In this document: in pieces, positions 1 to 12,039 of the stretch
How positions within the stretch are numbered: the stretch's first letter is position 1
How the letters are laid out: each line of letters starts with the position of its first letter
Assembly (NCBI GenBank): GCA_022578965.1
Contig: MU400522.1
Location: forward strand, 124,001 to 188,000
Source: Xylaria sp. FL1777
Taxonomy: Eukaryota > Ascomycota > Sordariomycetes > Xylariales > Xylariaceae
Reading direction: 5' to 3'
Length of the DNA: 64,000 nt
Position numbers and translations under genes: made by a program
Notes under the pieces: generated by a model
What the model was told of the DNA's origin: nothing
Databases searched by the model: none
What the model saw: the letters and a program-made list of their open reading frames with translations, nothing else

Positions 1-408
1 ATTAAAGAAGTTTTCAGGGTACTTTTATTATTATGCATTAATAAAGGTCTTTAAAGGATTAAAAGTAATAAATATATTAGTGCTTAGCAGTTATAAGAAA
101 ATTAATAGCTAAAGAACTAAAACTAAATAAATAACTAAATATAAAAAGTGCGTAATTATATAAACAAAGAAAAAGTAAAAAAAGTAGTAATTTTTTTTAA
201 ATTACTATAAGTTTAATAAGCATTAAATTATTGTAAGCTTAGTAAACTTTAGATTATTATAAGCTTAGTAAGCTTTAAATTATTGTAAGCTTAGTAAGCT
301 AAGTAAGTTATTATATAACTTTAGCTTTAGTTAGCAGAAAAAAAGTGCAAAATATATATAAAGGCATTAAGCTGCTTTAAAAGCTACTTTTGTGCTAATT
401 TTGTAATA
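1..408 (-). repeat. A1 3' LTR, partial
   Basis: Aligns throughout with the 494-495 bp LTRs at 40856-41349, 48059-48552, 22083-22577, 23422-23916 and 36729-37223. The window starts inside it, so the U5 end is missing. The inner boundary at 408 corresponds to the TG of TGTTAC in element orientation, mutated here to TATTAC. Four diverged copies of a 26-bp U3 tandem unit lie at about 205-310. Confidence 0.9.
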
Positions 409-634
409 TTATTTCCTTTTTTTTAGAATTGTTGTTTTAATAATTTTCTGTAAGTATTTTTTTTTTTTTTTTTTTTTATATGTTATAATATTAAAACGCA
501 TTAAAAAAACTAACTGCTTATTTAAAACAAAGCAAAAATTTGTTTTTGCTTTTTTTATTAATTTTATTAGCTATAAAGTTATGCTTTATTTTTGCTGCTT
601 TAATTAATTATTAACATATAAAATAACAAACAAT

Positions 635-1024
635 ATGTTTTATTGCTTTAAATGTATATATGCTAGCTACTTTTATAATAGATCGGAAGTTTTAATTAAT
701 TTAATTAATAATATAGCTTTTAAGTACTATTGTTTTAAAAAAAAAAAAAAGCAAGCAAAGCAATAGCTACTTTTAGTTTAAAAAAAACTAAAACAAGCTT
801 AAAATAGCTTTAATTTTATTTTAAGCAAATTAGCTTAGCTTTATATATAAAAACGTTTTTTAAAAGCAAAAAGTATTAAAATAGTTTAGCAAAAGCTTTA
901 GTTCTTAAATAAACTAAACAAAATAAAGCGTATTAAAAAAAAACAAAAAGCGCTAGTAAAAAAACAAAAACAATAAAAAAAGCAAACTAAAGCAACGCAA
1001 GCTGTTTTATTTAAGTTTAATTAA
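635..1024 (+). pseudogene. A1 antisense frame: short Cys/Lys-rich protein opposite the 3' end of the element
   Basis: A 390-nt frame on the plus strand, antisense to the retrotransposon and convergent with the end of pol. It opens MFYCFKCIYASYF, with a C-x2-C pair, has a further Cys near residue 33, and continues into a Lys/Gln-rich stretch that looks like a coiled coil (KRIKKKQKAL, KKQKQ). It ends LFKFN followed by TAA. In-frame stops are TAA/TAG only, as RIP of Gln or Trp codons would give. The same frame and length occur in D (41577-41966) and A2 (36113-36502), and a longer relative with the same FKFN-like end is in C. I do not recognise the family. A zinc-binding role is inferred only from the Cys pattern. 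Confidence 0.5.
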
Positions 1025-1029
1025 GATTT

Positions 1030-4000
1030 TTTAAGCGTTTTTTTTAAAGTTAACTTTTTTTTTCTAGTTTTAAGCAGTTAAAATATTAGCAGTAAAACTA
1101 ATTTATAACTATTTTAGCAGTTTTTAAGTGTTTTTTAAGTTTTTAAGTATTATTAGCATATAAGTATTTTTTTTATTTAATAAAATATTTTAAATTATTG
1201 TTGTTTTAACGGAAATTTAGTATATTTTTAACTTTATAAACATTTTAATTTGTTTTTATTTTTAGTTATGTTTTAATAAATATTTTAATAAATGCTAGTT
1301 TTAGTAAAAAAATATAAAAAATAAGGTAAATTTATATATTTTTTAGTAATAATAATTTATAGTTAATAAGTAAAATAACTTTTTTAATTTTAAAAAAGCT
1401 AAGTTTTTTAAATTTTAATTTATTGCTTAGTTGTTTTGTTTTAATTTAAAAAATATTAATGTTTATATTTTATTTTTGTTATAGCAAGTAAACTTTATTT
1501 TTCTTTTTAAAAATTAGTTCTTTAGTTCGTTTTTTGTTGTAATATATTAATATCCGTTATTATAAAAACTAAAAACGTAATTATAGTTTAGCTTATAATA
1601 TTTTAATTTTTATTGCAATAGTTTTTGCTTAAAGTACTATAATTAAAATAGCAAGTGCTTTTATTAATGTTTTTTTTTGTTTTTTAATAGTTGCTTGCTA
1701 TTTATAAACAGCTTTATATAAAAATATGTTTATATTTTTGTTTATTAATATATTATATAAAATTTATGCTATTAGTAATAGTTTTATTTAATTGTTTTAT
1801 TAATAGTTAATATAACTTTATAAATATTGTTTTAATATTTAGTTTAGTTTTTTTGTTTATTTATTTGTTTATAAGTAATAAGCAGTTAAAAACTTTAATT
1901 TAATATTAATAAGTTTAAAAAAGCTAGTTTTAAACTTAAAAATAAACAATTTATTTTAGTTTAAAACAATTTTTTTTAATAGCTTATGCTTATTTAAATA
2001 TTAGCATATAAAAGCATATATAAGTTGTTTAACTGTTATATTTTCTTTAAACAATAAAAAATAAGCATACTTAATAAGTTTATTAATAATAATTTATATT
2101 TTATTGTATTATACTTTTATAACTAAATTAGTTAATAAAAGTAATGCTATAATAAAATTTTAAGCAATAATATACTATGCTTATTTAAGTATTTATATAA
2201 GTTATAGCAGTTTATAAAGCTTATATTAAGCTATTTTAGCTTTATTGCAAATATTGTACTTTTTTATAATAGATTTAATTATGTTTTATAGTTTTAAAAA
2301 ATTGTACTTTTTTTATAATTGTTAAACTATTTTTGTTGCTTTTTAATATTTATATAATAAATATTTATAAAATTTCTTAATAAACTTGTTTTATAAAAAT
2401 TTCAATAAATAAACTTTATATTTATATATTAGCTTATTATTTTTTAATTTTTTATATTTTTATAGTTATGCTAACTTTTTTAAGTTATAAGCTTATTATA
2501 GCTATATATTTATAAAATCTTTAAGTATAACTTTAATTTTTAAGCTTTTATTTCTTTAAAAATGTAATACTTAAATGTTTTTTTTTAAAACTTTAAATCT
2601 TTTTTAACTTTATTAGCTAAATATGTTTGCTTAAATGTTTTTTTTTCTTTTAATATAGCATATTTTAAAGTTAAACTTAAAAAAAAAAACTATTTAATTT
2701 TTATGTTGTTTAGTAATTTTTTGTATAGTTATAAATTTTGTTAAGTTTTAATAATTTAAATAAATTTTAATTAGTTTTATAGTTCTTATAAAAAATAGTT
2801 TTTACTTTTTAAGTGCTATAATAATTACAAGCAGTTTTTTGTTATATATAAAGTATTATAATGCTGCATTTTATAATGCTTTAAAGTAATAAGCTATTAA
2901 GTGCTATTTTTTATTATTTTTTAATTGTTTTAAAACTTCTGTAATTATACTATTTAAAGCATTTATTTTTAGCTTTTTTTTTTTTTATAGATTAAGTAAT
3001 TTAACTATAAAATTAAAAATAACTTTTAGTTTTAGTTCTTTAAAAGCTTTTTAAGCTTTCTTTAAAATTAAAAAGGATTTTTTTTTATATTTTTTTTTTA
3101 TATACTTTATAAAATAAAATGCTATTTTTTTAAAGTTTTAAATTAATATTTAAACATAGTTTAAAAATCCTAATGCTTGTTATATGTTTATAATAATAGC
3201 TAAATTAAATATTTTCTAGTTTTATATTATGTTAATTTTTAATTATTAAATCTATATTTGTTTTAAGGTAATTATAAATCCTAAAAAATTAATTTTTTAT
3301 ATATATTATATATACTTTTTTATGTTAAATTATAATTTTGCTTATTTAAATGTTTTTAACATTTAAGTTATATGTTTTTTATGTTTTTTTAGTGTTTTAA
3401 AGTAAATTAAAATATTATTTAAGTAAATAAACATAAACTTGTTTAAAAACTTTTATAAAATCGTTATTATTATGTATTAAAAGCTAGCTAATATGTTTTA
3501 TAGTTTTTATAATATAACTATATATTTATATAGTTTATATACTGTTTATATAGCAGTTTTTTAATTTTTTTTTTTAGTTATTTTAATAGTATAATATTTA
3601 TTTAAAATATTAATTATTATAAACTACTTTGCTTAGCTAATATTTTTTTTTATAATTACTAATAAAGTAAAAAGGTATTTATTTGTAATAATAATTACGT
3701 TTAATAATTAGTAGTTAATTATTATTTGTTATACTAATTTTCTTTTTTTATTAATTAGTTGTTTTTTATTTTTTATTTTAAGTATTAGTACTATAAAATA
3801 TTTAGTAAATAACTAAGATTTTCTTAAGAATTTTTTTGCTAGATTTTTTTAAATATATTTTTATAAGGCGTTTGTTTTATTTAAGTTTATATAGTATATT
3901 TAATAAAGCTTTAGTTAACATTTTTCTTTAATAAAAATGTAGTAGTTTTATAAGCTATATTTAAGAAGTTTTTTTTTTTTTTTTTTTTTAAATAGTTTAT

Positions 4001-4500
4001 AAAATTTATAATATACTTTTAATATTTTGTTTAGAATTTTTTTTGCAATTTTTTTAATTTTTTTGCTTTATTTTTTACTTTTTTAATTAATAGTTTTTGC
4101 TTTTTATTAAATCAAAAAGTTGCTAGTTTTTAGCTATAATATTTCTAAAATAATATTATAATTAAATATATTAGCAATATTTAATATAATTTGTTTTTTG
4201 TGTTTTTATATAAATATATTAAAAAGTTTAGTTTTTTTAAGTATATAACTATTATTATAGCTAAAAGTATTTTTATTAAATTTTTTAATTTTTTAGAATT
4301 TTTGCTTATATTTTTAAGAAATTTTATTTTGTTTTACTACTTTAAGTAAAATTATATTAATTTATGCTTTTAAATTAATTAAAATGTTATATTTTCTTTT
4401 TTAATATATAAATTTAACTTTAAATTAGTTTTTTTAGTTATTATATTAAACTTTACGTAAAGCTTTAGTTTTTTTAGCTATTTATTACTTTTTTAATAAA
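1030..4500 (-). pseudogene. pol: A1 pol: protease, RT, RNase H, integrase, chromodomain (RIP-inactivated)
   Basis: Polyprotein of a Ty3/gypsy chromovirus. The retropepsin C-terminal motif (DIILGIPWL type) is at 4131-4157. The RT catalytic YLDD reads YLNN at 3414-3425, within the FIYLxxILIYF block. The integrase zinc-finger CxxC is at 2247-2258 (second Cys recognisable, first mutated), followed by the K(A)K(A/P)..KPYKLLQ-like segment. The chromodomain lies about 1100-1240. The order PR-RT-RH-IN is typical of gypsy elements, and the C-terminal chromodomain places it in the chromoviruses, where it guides integration to chromatin marks. Many TAA/TAG codons interrupt the frame, so no functional product is expected. 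Confidence 0.85.
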
Positions 4501-7000
4501 TATTTATTTTGTTTTTTGATTTTTTTTTATAAAATGTTTAAATGCTTATTTTATTTTGCACTTTAAATATTATTATATTTTGTTTTATTTTTGCTTTTAG
4601 TTAAGCTTTAAATTGCAGTTTTTAAGCTTTTTTACTTTTAATAACTATTTTTTAATATAATTATGCTTTAATTAGCTAATAATATTTATAATAATTGTTT
4701 TTATATTTTTTTAAACTAGTATTATAAATGCAGTTAAAATTTTTTTTAAATGTTATAAATCTTTATAAATTTTTGTAATAAACTATAGTTATAATTAACT
4801 ATTTTAATTTATAAAAGTTTTATATTTTTGTTTTTATAATTTGTTTAAAAAACTAATTATTTTTTAGTTTATTAAGTAAATATTAGTAATAATAATATAC
4901 TATATAGCAATTTTATAGTACTTTGTTATATTTTAAATCTTTTAAGCATAAAATATTATTATTATTTTTTATTATAGTTTTATTATAGTAATAACTTTTA
5001 ATAATTAATTAAATTGCTAGCTTTAGTTTTTAAAACGTATTAATTTTTATGCTAACTATTAATGCTTTTTTGTTTTATTATATTTAAAGCAATTTAAGCT
5101 ATAAAAATACTTTGTTTATTTTTATTAGTTTTTTTTTTATAGTGTTTTTTATAGCTTTTAATTTTATTTATTTTTGTTTTAAAGTTTTATAAGTTTTGTT
5201 TTTTTAAGTTTATTTAGCAACTAAATATTTTAATAGTTTATAATTAATTTAATAACTATATTATTTATAGTTATAGTTTTGTTTTTTTAAATATAACTTT
5301 TTTTTAAGCTATATTTTAAGCTTTAATAGTTTAAAGTTTTTATAGTTTTATAAGTTTATTAACTATATTAATTTATTACTTTTTATTATTTGTTACTTTT
5401 AATTAAACTATTTTTTTAAGTTATATATTAAATAACTTTAATTGTTTATATAACAAATATATTTTTTTGTAATTTGTTTTAATAATTGTAAAGCTTTTAA
5501 ATAATATTTATATGCTTGTTTATTTTAATTTATATAAATAAAGCATTTAGATTTATTTAGTATAGTATTTTTATTTTAACTTAAAATAATAACTTTATAT
5601 TTTTGCTTTAAAAACATATTTTTTAAATTGCTTTGTTGTTTTTTATTATTTTAAACTTTTATAACTTATATATTTTTTTTAAGCTAAAAGATCTTTTTTT
5701 TTTTGTAGCTTTTTTTTTTGTTTTTTTTTTTAAATTAACATTATTTTTAAAAATGTTTTTTTTTTTTATAGTTATAATATTTAACTTTAAATATATTTTA
5801 AGGTTATTATTTTTAGATTTTACTAATTTGCTTAAATTTTTATTTAATATTTTTTTAAGTATTCTTTTTTTTGTTTTTTTTAGTTTTTTTAGTTTTAAAA
5901 TACTAATTAAATAATTATTAATTAATTATAATAGCTATATTAATATACATATTAATTTTTGCTAGTTTATTTATTTTATATAGTTTGTTTTAAACTTAAG
6001 TTTTAAGTTTACTATAAAATAAATAAAATAATATAAGCTTAAGCAATCTTAAAATTGCTACTAATTGTTTAAATTTTATAGTATAATTTATTGCTGCTTT
6101 TGTTTATTTTAAGCAATAAAGTGCTTTTTTTGCGTATTTTGCTTTTTAAGTATTTTTAAATAATGCTTTTATTTAATTTTTAAACTTAATATAGTTTTTA
6201 AAAATCTTTTTTATTTTTAGCTTAAAATTAGTTAATTTGTTAGCTTTTAAAAAATCTTTTAAAATAAATTAAAACTATTTTAATACTTTTTTTAATAAGA
6301 ATTATAAAGTAGTTATTACTTTTTGATTTTTTTTTATAATAGTAATAAAGTACTATTTTAAATAAAGTTTAGCATAAATTAAAAAAGTTTTTATATTTAT
6401 AAATTTATTATAAAGCTTTAAAGCAATAAATTTAAAACTTTTAATGTTTAGCATTTTTAATATTATAAATAATTTTAATAATAAAAATAGCAGTAATAAT
6501 AAAAAGTTAGGTTTTTTATTTTAAATTATTATTTTAAATATAGTAGTAATAAAAGTAAACATTAAGTTTACTAGTAATAATATTAATATTAGTTATAATA
6601 TAATTACTTGTTTAAAGCTTTAATTTATTATTATAATAATAATTATTATTACTGCTTTAATTATTATAGCTAATATTTAAGCTAGTTTAAAAGTTATAAC
6701 GCTTAATATTTAAGCTATTTTTTAGGTTAAAGCAACTAATTTGCTTTATAATATTAGCGTTAATATTAGTTTTTTTTTACTATTATTGCTTAACTTTTTT
6801 TTTTTTACTACTGCTTTTTTTTTAATAAAAATAACTAATAAAAGTACTAAAATTTATTGTTTTAATATGTTATTAGTTCTAAAAATCTTTAAAATTTTTA
6901 AACTTAATTTTTAACTTTTTGTTTTTAGTAATATAACTTAAATTTAGTTTATTAATTATTAAGTAAGATTTATTTATGCAATATTATTTAATATTTTTGT
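4500..7000 (-). pseudogene. gag: A1 gag region (RIP-inactivated)
   Basis: The 5' half of the internal region, homologous to 29600-32150 in C and 45450-47960 in D. By position this is gag, the particle protein. The mutated translation on the coding strand is Lys/Gln/Asn-rich and gives no clear motif such as an intact CCHC knuckle. A 93-codon open frame on the opposite strand at 5633-5914 is an antisense shadow conserved between copies only because the elements are homologous. Start codon and limits cannot be fixed. Confidence 0.55.
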
Positions 7001-7087
7001 TTTTTAAATATCTTTTTAGTATACTTTTAAAAGTTTATTTTATAAATTGTTTATTATTTAACTTTTTATATTAATATTTATTTTTAT

Positions 7088-7091
7088 ATAT
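7088..7091. repeat. B1 target-site duplication, left (ATAT)
   Basis: ATAT at 7088-7091 is repeated at 22049-22052. The empty site can be read in copies C (near 32195) and D (near 48025), which have one ATAT at the equivalent place. Four bases is the overlap that reconstructs the empty site. Confidence 0.8.
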
Positions 7092-7395
7092 TGAAGTAAA
7101 GTAAAGTAGCTAAATAAGCTAACTAGCTAGTTAAAGTAAGTTTAAGCTAAGTTATATAGTAGAAATAAAAGTATAAGTATTGTGCTAGATTTCGAAGTAT
7201 AAACTTAACAATAACGCATAACAAAATGAAAATTAGCTATGGTTGCTTTATTTATATTATTAAATAGCCCTTTAATTAATTGTTTAATTCTTTAATTTAT
7301 ATATAGCTTAATTGCTTAAATGCATAAGTTATAACTTATTTCTTTGCAATTAAAGTAATATAGTAAATCTTGCGCAATTATATTGCTTTATTTTA
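7092..7395 (+). repeat. B1 5' LTR
   Basis: 304 bp, starting TGAAGTAAAG and matching 21745-22048 and, inverted, 50942-51245 base for base apart from transitions. The outer (left) part keeps more G than the same bases of the 3' LTR (for example TGAAG against TAAAA), while its inner end is the more mutated. Confidence 0.93.
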
Positions 7396-10300
7396 TTAGT
7401 GTTTTTAGTAAAGCTAATTTTTTACTTACTACAAATAATACTATAAAACTAACAAACAAGCAATTTATTATTATTAACTTATATGTTTAATTTATTTATT
7501 TATTAATTGCTATAATTTTTATAAGCAAAACATAATATATTATATTTAGCTGCTTTAGCTAGCAATAAGCAAAGCTTGCTTAGCATAAGCAGTTTAGTTA
7601 TAATTAGTAATAAACGTTTAAGCTAGCAGCTTTTAATTATTAAAGCTTAAAACAAACATATAAAAATGTTAAACTGTTTTTTTTGGTTTAGTTTATAAAG
7701 CGCTTTTATTTTTTTTAGTAAAACAACAATTAAGTGTTAAAATGCTAGCATAATTTTTAAAATAGCGCAACTAAAAAACTGTTTGTTAAAAACCTTTAAA
7801 GAACTAAAAGAAGAAAATTTTCGCTAAAAAGCTAATGCTTTACAAAAAAAAAAGCATAATTGCTTTTATATAAGCAAAAAAAAACAAAAAACAAGCCTAA
7901 AAAAAAATAAAAGTTGCTAAAACTTCTAAAAGCTATAATATAAGCAAATTTAACACTTATTTATACTAAATAAGTTTAAGTTTACGTATTAATATATAAA
8001 GCTATTAATAATTAAAAATATACTTTATTTTTTAAGCTAATATAGTTTTTTATTAAAAAATAAAAAGCAAAGTTTTTTAAGTATAAGCTAGCTATTGCTT
8101 AAAAACTTTACATAAAACGTAGCTATTGCTTTTTTATAGCATTTATTATTAAATAAAAAAGCCTTAAAAAAAAGAAAAAAGCATGCTATTTTTATAAGTA
8201 AAAAGCTATAAAAAAATAAAGCTTGCTTAATAAAATTTGCATAAAACAAAGCAAACTAAACTAAAAAACAAAAAAACTAAATGTTATAAAGCATATAAAA
8301 AAATAAAAGCGCATAAAAAATAAAAATATAAAAGCATTTAAAAAAAAACTTAAAAAGCTATAAAAGATAAGCTAGCAGTTTTTATAAACGCAAACAAAAA
8401 AAATCATTAAGTTTCTTAAAAAAAAAGTTTAAAAAAACAGCATAAAAGAACTTAAATACTTAAAATATTTAAAAACTTTTAGTACTTTATACTTTTTTTT
8501 TTTTTAAACTTATATTTTTATTTAGCTTACTTTTATTATTTTTTATAGCTTATTTTCTTTGTTACTTTTATATAAACTTTACTTTAATTTATTATATAGC
8601 TTAAAAGCTTAAAAATTATAGCTTAGTTAAATAATTTAGCTATAAAAAATCGTTAGATTTTTTTACTTTAATATATAAAAAACATTAAAATTACTTATAA
8701 ACAAAAAAAATAAAAATAATTAGCTTATTGTTTTTAAAAAGTATTAAAGCAATTTTATTTAGCTTAAGCTATTTTAATAATAAGCATAATATTAAAATTA
8801 AGCTATTATTTATGCTTTTTAACTTAAAGTTAAACTAGCATTTGCTGTTTAATAGGTTAAAAATAAGCAAATAACTAAACGATTTAAATGTTTTTTTTTG
8901 TATAAAGCGTTTTAAAAACATTAATAAAATTAAATAAGTTTTTGTTTATTATAATACTTTTTAAACAAAAAAAATAGTAAAAATAATACTAAAAGATTAT
9001 TTATTATAAACTAAAGCTTATAAACTGCTTAAATAAAAGTTTAAGCTTTAAAACTTTAAGTAAAATAGGTTTATTATTGTTATATTATAAGATTTTAAAG
9101 CTTGCTTAAAAACTATATACTTTATTAATTTTAAAACTTATTTTTTTTAGCATTAAATATATGCTAAAAATATTAAGGCCTAAAAAAATTACTACTTTAA
9201 TTTTTAATTTACTTAAGGTTTGCTTAAAGAGCTAAATTAAAATACTATTAATAAAATAATAAAGTTTTTTAAAAAGTTATATAATAACTTAAATAAAATG
9301 TTTTATAAGAACTTTTATAAAACATTAAACAATTAAATTAATAAAAAATTTAAGCTAGATTTTTATTTTAAAAAAACAAAAAAAGCACATAAAGCATAAA
9401 AAAAAGTTAATTATTTATATAATTATAATTTTAATAAGCTTTTATATACTACTATTAATGCTATTAAGCTAGCTATTAATATAATTATACTAGCTATTAA
9501 AACAATTATTATTAAAGAATAGCAAATAAAATTAGCTTAATATTTTACTTATAACTAAAACATAAATAACATTATTAAGTAAATATAGCAGTTAAAATTA
9601 AAACAAAAAAATGCAGCAATTATAAAAAAAAAACTAAAAAAAATGCTAAAAAAACTGCAAAATTAGTATGTTTAGCTAGTTAATTAAAAACTATAAGTAT
9701 TATAGTATTACAAAATTAATATAAACTTATTAAAGAAATAAATGTTTAGCATTAATATTATAACTTTTAAATATTTATAAAAAAGTAAATATAACTTTAG
9801 AAAACGAAAACAAAGCAAACAATCGTTTAATTTTTTATAATAAGTAAAGTTAAATAATTTTTATTTAGTAAAAGGAACTATTTGTTAAAAATATAACATA
9901 AATAATTATTATGTTTATAAGTGTAGCTTTGCTTATAAATTAAAAAAAGAAAACATTATATATTAGAACTTTAAATAGTGCTTAAAAAAACTAGGATTTT
10001 TTGTAAACTTTAAATGTATAAAGGTTTTTTTTAAAGTTATAAAAATTAACAAAAATAAAAAGAAGATTTTTAATGCTGCAATAAAATAAATATATAACTT
10101 TGTTTTAAGCAATAATAAACTGCTTAAACAAAAAGCTTATTATTAATTACAGAAAAAAAACCTTATTTTAAATAATAAAGATTTAAATGCTAAAATAAAA
10201 AGCAAACAAAAAAGTTAAAAAAAAAAGAAACTTTATTAGCTAAATAATAAATAGCTAAACTAATTTTTAAATAGAAAAACTAATAATTAAATTAGTACGC

Positions 10301-12000
10301 TTTATAAAATAAAACTAATAAAGGCCTGCAATGTTAAAAAAAATGACTTAATAAATAGCAAGCTAAATAATAGCTTTATTACAACTAATTAAAACTTTAT
10401 ATAAAGTATTTTTTATAATGCAAACAGTACTAAAGTTTTGCAAAGCTATATATTAAGTAAAAAAATTAGCATAAATGTGTTTTAAGCTAATTGTTATAAA
10501 CTTTTAACTAAAAAAGCTGCTTTTTATTAAACAAAAAATAAAAAAAGACCTAAAAAACAAAAAAAAAAGCTTTTTATAAGTTAAACAATCAAAAAAATTC
10601 ATTTAAGTAATAATAAGTTTTTTATTTAGCTTAATACTAAAAATACATAAATAAATAACAATTTTTATAAGCAAAGTACTTTATTAAAACTAAAGAGTTT
10701 TAATTATTAAAAGCCTTAAAAAATCTAAAAAACAGAACTTATAAAAAAAAGCTTAAAATTTAAAAAGATGTAAGCTAAAAAGTTTAAAAACTTTTTAAAC
10801 AAAAAAACAAATGTTACTTTTAAAAACTTTATACTAAAAATTTTAAAGTACTTTAGTGTTTTTATTTAAACAATTGCTTAAATAAAAGCTAAGTTATATT
10901 TTAAAGCAATAAAAATACTTAAGTTAATGCTAAAAATAATATTATTACTTTTAAATAACTTTAGCAAAAGTTTAAGTTAGCAAATTAAATTAAACATGCT
11001 ATAATTTATTTTAAAAAAAAAAAGCAACAAGTTAAAATATAAGGCCTAACTAAAAACTTTATTGCAGGAAATCTTAATTTAAATAAACATAAAAAATGCT
11101 TTTTTTTATAAAAGCATAAACTTTTTAAAAAATAACATAAAATTTTAATAGCTAGCAATTAAAAAAACATAAAAAAGTTTTTAGCTAATATTATAAACAG
11201 CTAATTAGCTTAATAAGCATAAATTGTTAAGTAATACTTGCAAAACTAGCTTTTTATTAAACTATTTAATAGCATAAATAAATAAAAAAATAAAATATAA
11301 TAGTTTTATTATATATATTTATATGCTTTAACTTAGCTTTATAGCTGCTTTTTTAAATAAGTAACGCTATAAAATAATAAAGGTTTTTTATAATTAAAAC
11401 TAATAAAATAATTAAGTAATGTTATTTTTTGCTTATATTGCTTTAAATTTTTAAACGTTAAAAAACAAGCTAAAGTTTAATAAAATGCTTTTTAAAATTT
11501 TAAACTAATATAATACTATATATTTATTATTTAAAAATAACTTAAAAAAGCAAAAGTTACTAATTATTATACTTATGCTGTTTTTAAAAAAAGTAATATT
11601 TTTAATTAAACTTTAGCTTTATGTTAATTTTATGCTAGTAATACTAAAAGAAAAAAAAAAGCTTAAAAAGCTAATATAGCTAGCATTAACAATTTTAAAA
11701 AGCGCTAACTAAACTTTTAACCTTTTTAAAATAAAAATTTATAAAAAATATAATAATTATATTAGTAATAATAGCTTAAACTTATTTAAAAAAACATTAA
11801 AGTATAAATTTTATAATAAGAAAAACTTAAGCTTAATAAATTATTTTAATTAAAAATACTTAAGCTTTTTAAATTTATGCTTTATGTTAGCTTTGCTACT
11901 AAAATTATAAAGTATTTTAGCTACATTTTTAAGCGTTATAAAGCTAAAAAAATATATATAGCTTTGCTTAAAGCTTACTATAAAAATAAAAAACAAAATT
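7396..12000 (+). pseudogene. B1 5' internal region, presumed gag, unresolved
   Basis: About 4.6 kb between the 5' LTR and the protease-like region. The plus strand is strongly A-rich, as in the recognisable coding parts of this element. Its translations are Lys/Asn/Gln-rich with many TAA/TAG and no motif I can name. By position it should hold gag, but 4.6 kb is more than gag usually needs, so a second gene or a long untranslated leader is possible. The same stretch is present in B2 (about 60950-64000, cut by the window). Confidence 0.35.
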
Positions 12001-12039
12001 TATAAAAGAAATATTACTAAAATTATTAATTTTAAAGCG

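Noticed and set aside
459..478. Long T run as a possible terminator or telomere-like tract
   Set aside because: It is the complement of the upstream purine run near the 3' LTR, conserved at 36660-36680, so it belongs to the retrotransposon.
5633..5914. 93-codon open frame rich in Phe/Leu, with relatives at 30735-31016 and 32866-33144 (minus)
   Set aside because: It is antisense to the gag region of A1, C and A2. Similarity among the three is explained by element homology, and the Phe/Leu richness is the complement of Lys/Glu-rich gag codons. No membrane protein is claimed.
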